Source: Anaerolineae bacterium
GTDB lineage: Bacteria; Chloroflexota; Anaerolineae; UBA4142
Assembly (NCBI GenBank): GCA_027457205.1
Contig: DAIDTM010000304.1
Span: forward strand, 1 to 10,975
Direction: 5' to 3'
DNA: 10,975 bases
Part shown: positions 6,491 to 10,975 of the stretch, one piece after another
Position numbering within the stretch: the stretch's first letter is position 1
How the letters are laid out: each line of letters begins with the position of its first letter
The notes under the pieces: generated by a model
The model's input: only the letters and a program-made list of their open reading frames with translations
Databases searched by the model: none
What the model was told of the DNA's origin: nothing
Program-made: the position numbers and the translations under genes

Positions 6491-7350
6491 GCGGGGGTTC
6501 CCCTCACTGACGGGCGCGCCAGCTCGTGATATAGAGCGCGCCATTCCTCCAGCGTCAGTGTTTCCGCGCGCCGCGTCGGCTGGATGCGTGCGCGAGCGAG
6601 CGCGGCGGCGGCGGCGTCTGGATCGAGCGAGAGTCCGCGCGCGAGCGAGTTGCGCAATTGTTTGCGCCGCTCGCCGAAACCGGCGCGGACGATTTCAAAA
6701 AAACGTTCCGTATCATCCGCCGCCAGCGGCGGTGGATCGAACACGTCCAGCCGCACGACAGCGGAATCGACCTGAGGGCGCGGGTAGAACGCGCCGGCGG
6801 AAATCGTGCGCGCGATGCGCGCGCGGGCGAAGAATTGCACGCTGACCGCCAGTCGGCTCATCGCCGGCGGCTGCGCCGTCATCCGCTGTGCCACTTCGCG
6901 CTGTACCATCACGACGACGAGGCGCGGCTTATGCGCGGCTTGCAGGATGTGGCGGAGAATCGCCGAGGTGATGTAGTACGGCAGATTCGCGACGATCTTG
7001 TACGGGATTGCAGCAAGGGCGGGGTCGTGCCCCGCCCCGATCAATTCGCTTGGATCGAACGCTAGAATGTCGCCGTGGATGATCTTGACGCTGGGCGTTT
7101 CCGCAAATTCGGCGGACAAGCGCGTCGCCAGGTCCCGATCGATCTCGACGGCGGTCACGCGTCCGGCGCGGCGCGCCAGAACGCGCGTCAGATGCCCCAG
7201 TCCTGGTCCGATCTCCAAAATATTATCGTCGCGCGTGACCTCCGCGGTGTCGGCAATACTTTCCAGAATCCGGGCATCGGTCAGAAAATTCTGCCCCCAT
7301 TTTTTCTGAGGACGCAGACCGTGAGCGTCTAGCGCTGCTTTGATGCCCAT
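6487..7350 (-). CDS. rsmA: 16S rRNA adenine-N6,N6-dimethyltransferase RsmA/KsgA
   Basis: The 287-aa protein has all family marks: KKWGQNFLTD (16-25), motif I LEIGPGLGHLT (45-55), acidic VEID (68-71), catalytic motif IV NLPYY (122-126), and FYPRPQVDS near 188. It dimethylates two adjacent adenines in the 3' hairpin of 16S rRNA during 30S maturation. It starts 6 bp after the YabE-like gene and overlaps the response regulator by 4 nt, so the three probably share a transcript; yabE-ksgA proximity is also known in Bacillus. Residues 105-112 (GAGHDPAL), in a variable loop before NLPYY, are encoded by a perfect GC-rich palindrome (7017-7037). Confidence 0.95.
   Translation of the reverse strand: MGIKAALDAHGLRPQKKWGQNFLTDARILESIADTAEVTRDDNILEIGPGLGHLTRVLARRAGRVTAVEIDRDLATRLSAEFAETPSVKIIHGDILAFDPSELIGAGHDPALAAIPYKIVANLPYYITSAILRHILQAAHKPRLVVVMVQREVAQRMTAQPPAMSRLAVSVQFFARARIARTISAGAFYPRPQVDSAVVRLDVFDPPPLAADDTERFFEIVRAGFGERRKQLRNSLARGLSLDPDAAAAALARARIQPTRRAETLTLEEWRALYHELARPSVRGTPA
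7017..7037. repeat. GC-rich perfect palindrome inside ksgA
   Basis: gggcgggg (7017-7024) and ccccgccc (7030-7037) are exact reverse complements around a 5-nt loop. The segment falls in a poorly conserved loop of KsgA and keeps the frame. Confidence 0.7.
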
Positions 7351-7356
7351 TTTCGA

Positions 7357-8892
7357 TCAACGCTGGCTGCCCGGCAGCTCGGGAATGATCCAGTTGATCT
7401 GATCGGGCGGCGGCACTGGATCGAGCAAGTAGACATCGACCCACTGGAACCAGAGGACCAGATTCGATTCATCGTACCCTAGATCGATGTGGCGACCTTT
7501 GATGCCGCCGCCGGTGTCGCCCGCAGTCGCAAGCCCATAGCCGGGCACGTACAACTTGGAGCGCAGATTGATGACGTGCGGATCGACCGCGACGATGCCC
7601 ACTCCGGCGGGCATTCCCAGATAGGTGATGCCGTATTCCGGATCGGTGCGCCGCTTGCCGGAAGTCGCCGCGGTGTACGACGTTGCGAGCACGCGAATCT
7701 TGCGCCAGTACGTGGCGGTCGAGCCGTCCGGCAGCGTCAACGTACGCTCGACGATCTTGGTGCCGTAACTGATGATCTTGGTGACCGGCGGTTGCGCGAT
7801 CCATTCTTTATCGATGGTTCGCCGGACCTCGCGTCCGTTTTCGTAATCGATCCGGATGAGGCGCTTTTTGACGCCCGCCACGCCAACTTGCGTCACCTGA
7901 TGGATGTCGAGTTCCAGCGTGGGGTCGGCTTGCCATTTGGTATCGAACGGGATGGATTCCGTTTCGGTGATGAAATCTTCCTTGACGCGGATCACCTGAA
8001 CGTTGACACCGTCGCTTACGGGAGTCGTCGCGGCGGGGACGGTATAGTCTTTGCCTGCCAGCGTGACGCCTTCCTGTGCGACGAGATCGGCGATGGTACT
8101 GCCGAGCGTCCGCGTGCGAATCGTCCGCCCATCTACGTTGATCGTCGCCGCGCGCGAGCGGCGGATGAAAACCTGCCAGCCGGGTTCTACCGGCGTGCCC
8201 AGGTCTGGCGAGACGGCGTCGCCTAGATAGACGACCAAGCCCGCCTGCCGCAGCGCTTCGCCGAGCGTCGGCGCGGTGGTGTAAAAGGTCGTGAGCGCGC
8301 CGTTGTCGTTCACTTGGATCGGTACCGCGCGTTGCACGGCGATTTGCACCAGCGCGGGATCGCCTTCGGCTTCCGGCGGCAACGGCGCGCTGGGCTGAAC
8401 CACCTGTCCGTCGATCAAGACGCGGTCGTGCGGTTTAAGCATGACGTTCGCGTCGTTTAGCGCGTCGGCGACCGTTTTGCCTTGAGTGCGGCGATCGAGC
8501 GTATCGCCATCGACCGTGATTTGCACCGGACGCGCGAGCGTGACCGCGATGGGCTGATTGTCCGGGATGGGCGCTGTCGGCGCGGGGAAAACGATGTCCT
8601 GGGGCGTGAGCGAAATGCCGGCGTCGCTCAAGACGCCGCTGACGGTATTCTGGTTGGTGAGGACGGTCAGCGGCTGCCGGTTCACCATGAGCGTGACCGA
8701 TTTGAGCGCGCGTACATAGCCCCACGCCATCGCGGTGATGCCAATCAGTGTCAACCCGAGCAAGAGCGCTTGCGCGTCAAAGAGACGGCGCGGGCGGCTG
8801 GAATACCACGCGAGCGAGTAACCGTCTTGCGGTGAATTGGAGAACGTGGAATCGCTCAACGACTTGTCCACTGAGGGAAATTGGTCGTGCAC
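7357..8892 (-). CDS. YabE-like cell-wall protein: DUF348 repeats, G5 and 3D domains
   Basis: The 511-aa protein has a short cytoplasmic N-terminus, one membrane helix (about 41-58) that anchors it outside, and then four DUF348 ubiquitin-like repeats (about 66-105, 121-163, 189-228 and 248-287), a G5 domain (about 300-378) and a C-terminal 3D domain (about 399-490). The 3D domain keeps its aspartates: AVDP (D437), GDTGGGIKG (D459) and HIDLGY (D470). Such proteins (YabE, YocH, Rpf relatives) act in peptidoglycan turnover; 3D resembles the MltA catalytic barrel. There is no Rpf lysozyme-like domain. GTG 8892 is the longest start and lies inside the 3' end of the SRP RNA; GTG 8871 is an alternative. 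No strong Shine-Dalgarno supports either. No separate promoter is visible. Confidence 0.88.
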   Translation of the reverse strand: MHDQFPSVDKSLSDSTFSNSPQDGYSLAWYSSRPRRLFDAQALLLGLTLIGITAMAWGYVRALKSVTLMVNRQPLTVLTNQNTVSGVLSDAGISLTPQDIVFPAPTAPIPDNQPIAVTLARPVQITVDGDTLDRRTQGKTVADALNDANVMLKPHDRVLIDGQVVQPSAPLPPEAEGDPALVQIAVQRAVPIQVNDNGALTTFYTTAPTLGEALRQAGLVVYLGDAVSPDLGTPVEPGWQVFIRRSRAATINVDGRTIRTRTLGSTIADLVAQEGVTLAGKDYTVPAATTPVSDGVNVQVIRVKEDFITETESIPFDTKWQADPTLELDIHQVTQVGVAGVKKRLIRIDYENGREVRRTIDKEWIAQPPVTKIISYGTKIVERTLTLPDGSTATYWRKIRVLATSYTAATSGKRRTDPEYGITYLGMPAGVGIVAVDPHVINLRSKLYVPGYGLATAGDTGGGIKGRHIDLGYDESNLVLWFQWVDVYLLDPVPPPDQINWIIPELPGSQR

Positions 8893-9167
8893 CTTCTGTC
8901 GAAACGAACGTCCCGGCTTGAACGGAACAGCCAGCTCCAGCCAGGTGACCCGACGTCGCCCAAAAGTGACGACTTACCGTTGCTGCCTTCCAGCCCTGGC
9001 GGGTTTTGTCGGCTTTTGCCGCGTCGGACCCAACCTTCATCGCCGCTTGAACCGAGCAGTCCCGAAGCGTTCGCCCCTTGAGAAGGGATTCAACCCCGCT
9101 GTAGCGGATTGCGGGTCAGCCACGTGAGTGGAGTCAGGGCACCGCTAGCTCCCCATCTAGCACGACC
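8883..9167 (-). ncRNA. ffs: Signal recognition particle RNA, large bacterial type
   Basis: On the minus strand the 5' part reads GUGCUAGAUGGGGAGCUAGC then GGUGCCCUG and CCGCAAUCCGCU, which matches the Alu domain of Bacillus-type large SRP RNA. The conserved helix 8 core CCAGGGCUGGAAGGCAGCA (about 8981-9001), with GGAA tetraloop, binds Ffh. Ends were set by helix 1: GGUCGUGC (9167-9160) pairs exactly with GCACGACC (8890-8883). The RNA is about 285 nt, slightly longer than usual; a small hairpin (9120-9131) follows GGUGCCCUG where Bacillus has few bases. The gene has a consensus promoter and lies directly before the YabE-like gene on the same strand. Confidence 0.92.
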
Positions 9168-9173
9168 GTGATT

Positions 9174-9202
9174 AGTGTATGCGAGAAAGTGGAAAATGTC
9201 AA
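9174..9202 (-). promoter_or_regulatory. Promoter of the SRP RNA
   Basis: Minus strand: TTGACA (9202-9197), a 17-bp spacer, TACACT (9179-9174). The expected start, about 7 nt later, coincides with the 5' end deduced from helix 1 pairing. The -35 box directly follows the T-run of the upstream palindromic repeat. Confidence 0.85.
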
Positions 9203-9278
9203 AAAGACAACAGACATCAGATTACAGACGACAGAAAGACAGCTCTGCGGTCTGATGTCTGGCGTCTGTTATCTAAGA
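9203..9278 (-). repeat. Palindromic repeat with 7-bp units, also a terminator candidate
   Basis: Units agacaac, agacatc, agattac, agacgac (9205-9232) face a right arm that on the other strand reads agataac, agacgcc, agacatc, agaccgc. Bases 9211-9221 (cagacatcaga) pair perfectly with 9251-9261. On the minus strand the hairpin ends in a T5 run just after tRNA-Ser(GGA), like an intrinsic terminator. Confidence 0.8.
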
Positions 9279-9281
9279 CAG

Positions 9282-9366
9282 CGGAGAGGGCGGGATTCGA
9301 ACCCGCGAGGCTCATCACCTACACGCTTTCCAAGCGTGCGCACTAGGCCAACTATGCGACCTCTCC
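9282..9366 (-). tRNA. tRNA-Ser (anticodon GGA)
   Basis: Acceptor GGAGAGG/CCTCTCC with discriminator G; anticodon stem CACGC/GCGTG around TTGGAAA, giving anticodon GGA; a long class II variable arm (TAGGTGATGAGCCTC) and T-arm GCGGG-TTCGAAT-CCCGC. CCA is not encoded. It reads UCC and UCU. Confidence 0.97.
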
Positions 9367-9379
9367 AAGTTAGTCCATG

Positions 9380-9446
9380 AGTCGGATAGTCACGTGGTCA
9401 GTTCGTCAAGGGCTAGGCGACTATTTGACTACGTGACTATCTGACT
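9380..9446. repeat. Palindromic repeat with 8-bp units (agtcNNNN) between two tRNA genes
   Basis: Left units agtcggat, agtcacgt, ggtcagtt, cgtcaagg; right arm on the other strand agtcagat, agtcacgt, agtcaaat. Bases 9385-9395 (gatagtcacgt) pair perfectly with 9431-9441. It fills most of the 87-bp gap between the tRNAs. Confidence 0.85.
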
Positions 9447-9453
9447 AAACGAG

Positions 9454-9542
9454 CGGAGAGGGAGGGATTTGAACCCCCGGTGGACTTGCGCCCACACGCG
9501 ATTTCGAGTCGCGCGCACTAGACCGGACTATGCGACCTCTCC
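9454..9542 (-). tRNA. tRNA-Ser (anticodon CGA)
   Basis: Acceptor GGAGAGG/CCTCTCC with discriminator G; anticodon stem CGCGA/TCGCG around CTCGAAA, giving CGA; a long class II variable arm (TGTGGGCGCAAGTCCACC) and T-loop TTCAAAT. It reads UCG. The acceptor and the first part of the D-arm are identical to those of tRNA-Ser(GGA) at 9282-9366. Confidence 0.97.
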
Positions 9543-9552
9543 AGCCGCCGCC

Positions 9553-9581
9553 ATTATAGCACAGGGCGAAAAAAGTGGCAA
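9553..9581 (-). promoter_or_regulatory. Promoter of the tRNA-Ser pair
   Basis: Minus strand: TTGCCA (9581-9576), a 17-bp spacer, TATAAT (9558-9553) preceded by TGC (extended -10). It lies about 10 bp upstream of the mature 5' end of tRNA-Ser(CGA). Confidence 0.85.
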
Positions 9582-9643
9582 AAGCACCCTCACCCTTGCC
9601 CTCCCCCGTCGTTGCCGACAAGGGAAGGGATAGAGTGAGGTTT
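9582..9643. repeat. Palindromic repeat between two divergent promoters
   Basis: The left arm (about 9585-9605, ccctcac, ccttgcc, ctccccc) and right arm (about 9621-9643; other strand cctcact, ctatccc, ttccctt) form an imperfect inverted repeat with roughly 7-bp units. Both ends finish in T-runs reading outward; these merge into the -35 boxes TTGCCA (minus) and TTGCTG (plus). Confidence 0.7.
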
Positions 9644-9672
9644 TTGCTGGCGCCGCGCAACTGCGCTATAAT
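9644..9672 (+). promoter_or_regulatory. Promoter of the small gene at 9692
   Basis: TTGCTG (9644-9649), a 17-bp spacer, TATAAT (9667-9672). It lies 19 bp upstream of the ATG, with a GGAGGAG Shine-Dalgarno in between. Confidence 0.8.
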
Positions 9673-9691
9673 ACGCGCGGAGGAGATCGAT

Positions 9692-9936
9692 ATGCCTTTC
9701 TACACCGTGAACCTTGATCCGCTGTTCGAAGAGCTGGGCATCCCGGTCACCAAGTCGTCGCGCATTGAGATCGACCGCTACATTCAGGAAATCCTCGGCA
9801 CGATTGACGCGGACAGCGAGACGGTTGGCCCCTGCTCAACGCGAAACTGCAAGACCCGCAGTGGAAAGCGGAATTCAAAAAGCAGTTGAAAGCCAAATGG
9901 GACGCGCGAGACTGGCGGCAGGGGCTTTTGAGTTGA
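9692..9936 (+). pseudogene. Small unrecognised gene, apparently frameshifted
   Basis: It starts MPFYTVNLDPLFEELG behind a strong GGAGGAG and a good promoter. The first frame is coding-like up to about SETVGP (9812-9832), then degrades to CSTRNCKTRSGKRNSKSS. The -1 frame instead continues PLLNAKLQDPQWKAEFKKQL and ends LLS-TGA at 9934-9936. Restoring one C in the run at 9829-9832 gives a single protein of about 82 aa. The intact product would be small, soluble and charged; no family is recognised. Its TGA overlaps the TTG start of the next gene, as expected for a true operon partner. The shift could be a mutation or a sequencing error. Confidence 0.65.
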
Positions 9937-10975
9937 AAGCCAATAGCGCGGAGACGCGGCGCGCGGCGCGAACGTCTCTGCGGCGACGCGACGGCATCGC
10001 GCTGGCGATCTTTCTCGCGCTCACGGTCGTGATGACCAACCCGCTGGTACTGCACATCGCCGATGCCGTGCAGGACAAGCAGGATGGCTTGCTCAACGTC
10101 TGGATCATCGCGTGGGTTGGGCACGCGCTCATCACCGCGCCGCTGAACCTTTTCAACGCGAACATCTTCTACCCGTACCAAAATACGCTCGCCTTCTCCG
10201 AAACGATGCTGCCGCAAGGATTGTTCGCGCTCCCGTTCAACCTCGCGTTCGATAACACCGTGCTCAGCTACAATCTCGTGTTGCTTGCCTCCTTCTTTTT
10301 CGCCGCGTATGCGATGTACCTGTTCGTGTACGACCTCACGCGCCATCGCGGCGCGGCGATAGTCGCCGGCGTGATCTTTTCGTTCAATCCGCTCAACCTG
10401 CACGATCTCGCGCAGATACAATTGCTGTCGCTCGGCTGGCTGCCGTTGGCGATGCTCTTTTTGCGGCGGATGCTTCACGATCGCAACTTGGTTAGAAGTT
10501 GGAGATTGGAGCTTAGAGATTCGATTTTGTTCGCCGTATTCTTTTCGCTTCAATCTCTTTCGTCGTTCTACTACGCCTTCCTCGCCGGCTTTGCCGTTGT
10601 GCTCTACGTCCTCTGGTTCCTTGTCACGCACCACGCGTCGCGTTTCACGTTTTACGCAACCCGCCTCACGCGTCTCACTGTTTCCGCGATCATTATCGCC
10701 ATCGCCGTCGTTCCCTTCTTTTTGCCGTACCTCCGCGTCCAGCGCGATCTCGGTTTTCAGCGCAAGATCGAAGAGAGCGAGCCGTTCAGCGCGAGTCTGG
10801 CGCTGTATGCCCAGGTCTCGCCGCAAAATGTGTTGTACGGCAGTCTGCTCGCGCCGCGCCCGCCGATTATCGTTGGCGGCTATCCGCTCGCCAATCTGTT
10901 TCCCGGCATTATCGCCGTGGTGTTGGGCATCATCGGCATCGCCGCAACGAAATCGCGCGACAGGTGGTTTTACCT
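9933..10975 (+). CDS. Polytopic membrane protein, GT-C glycosyltransferase-like, 3'-truncated
   Basis: The frame is open from TTG 9933 to the window end (347 codons). TTG overlaps the previous stop (TTGA) and has AGGGG 8 nt upstream; ATG 10032 would cut into the first membrane helix. There are many hydrophobic segments (about 21-40, 112-133, 141-155, 165-178, 197-229, 249-267 and 324-337). Motifs such as QDGLLNVWIIAWVGHAL, FNANIFYPYQNTLAFSE, FSFNPLNLHDLAQIQLLSLGWLP and LSSFYYAF match a large group of uncharacterised multi-helix proteins seen in Chloroflexota, distantly like GT-C lipid-linked glycosyltransferases. Transferase activity is inference. Two loops (187-198 and 231-249) are encoded by 7-bp-unit repeats. 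Confidence 0.75.
   Translation, partial: MKANSAETRRAARTSLRRRDGIALAIFLALTVVMTNPLVLHIADAVQDKQDGLLNVWIIAWVGHALITAPLNLFNANIFYPYQNTLAFSETMLPQGLFALPFNLAFDNTVLSYNLVLLASFFFAAYAMYLFVYDLTRHRGAAIVAGVIFSFNPLNLHDLAQIQLLSLGWLPLAMLFLRRMLHDRNLVRSWRLELRDSILFAVFFSLQSLSSFYYAFLAGFAVVLYVLWFLVTHHASRFTFYATRLTRLTVSAIIIAIAVVPFFLPYLRVQRDLGFQRKIEESEPFSASLALYAQVSPQNVLYGSLLAPRPPIIVGGYPLANLFPGIIAVVLGIIGIAATKSRDRWFY
10492..10526. repeat. 7-bp-unit array in the membrane-protein gene
   Basis: Five consecutive units ttagaag, ttggaga, ttggagc, ttagaga, ttcgatt. It encodes residues 187-198, a charged loop between hydrophobic segments. It is the same family as 3081-3103. Confidence 0.7.
10625..10680. repeat. Second 7-bp-unit array (cacgcNt family) in the membrane-protein gene
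   Basis: Eight consecutive 7-mers: cacgcac, cacgcgt, cgcgttt, cacgttt, tacgcaa, cccgcct, cacgcgt, ctcactg. It encodes residues 231-249 (THHASRFTFYATRLTRL), between two hydrophobic segments. No inverted arm is evident. Confidence 0.65.

Noticed and set aside
6491..6544. Longer N-terminus for the response regulator
   Set aside because: It would lie inside the ksgA coding region; the GTG at 6490 with 4-nt overlap and GAGGGG is better supported.
9203..9446. CRISPR-like array
   Set aside because: Units are only 7-8 bp, degenerate, arranged as inverted arms, with no spacers or cas genes.
9820..9832. Programmed -1 frameshift
   Set aside because: The site lacks an X XXY YYZ slippery heptamer, and a one-base loss in a C-run explains it more simply.
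9747..10826. Long minus-strand open frame (359 codons)
   Set aside because: It is opposite the membrane-protein gene, has extreme charged composition with no domain, and reads through the repeats; it is a shadow of GC-rich codon use.

Overview
The window is GC-rich bacterial DNA with short intergenic gaps. Several features suggest a Chloroflexota (Anaerolineae-like) genome: Thr/Pro-linker lipoproteins, a large Bacillus-type SRP RNA, a YabE-like G5/3D protein next to ksgA, a GT-C-like polytopic membrane protein, and many short-unit palindromic repeats. The phylum is inferred from gene style and was not tested by a search.

Layout. Positions 1-3253 (+): the 3' part of a class I SAM methyltransferase, a PyrK-like iron-sulfur flavoprotein subunit, a YihY/BrkB membrane protein, and a divergent PyrD-like gene broken by an in-frame TGA. 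Positions 3254-4262: a palindromic repeat, a second repeat that includes the start of a predicted lipoprotein, the lipoprotein gene, and a third repeat between convergent genes. Position 4259-4708 (-) is dtd; it is divergent from a 99-aa protein (4773-5072, +) with a strong promoter and terminator. Positions 5176-8892 (-): a YabE-like G5/3D cell-wall protein, rsmA/ksgA, a REC-GGDEF response regulator whose start overlaps the ksgA stop (GTGA), and an FmdB zinc-ribbon protein with its own near-consensus promoter. Positions 8883-9542 (-) form a stable-RNA cluster: tRNA-Ser(CGA), tRNA-Ser(GGA) and the large SRP RNA. Positions 9692-10975 (+): a small frameshifted gene, then a membrane protein that runs off the window.

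The most unusual signal is the repeats. At least ten sites carry arrays of very short units with a fixed period of 7, 8, 9 or 10 bp. Most are arranged as two inverted arms able to fold as hairpins. Different families share this architecture but not their sequence. They sit inside genes (methyltransferase, pyrD-like, lipoprotein start, membrane-protein loops), supply stop codons (methyltransferase, dtd, probably the pyrD-like TGA), form a terminator-like structure, and abut -35 boxes (SRP RNA and a divergent promoter pair). The window shows no CRISPR array, transposase or recognisable defence system.
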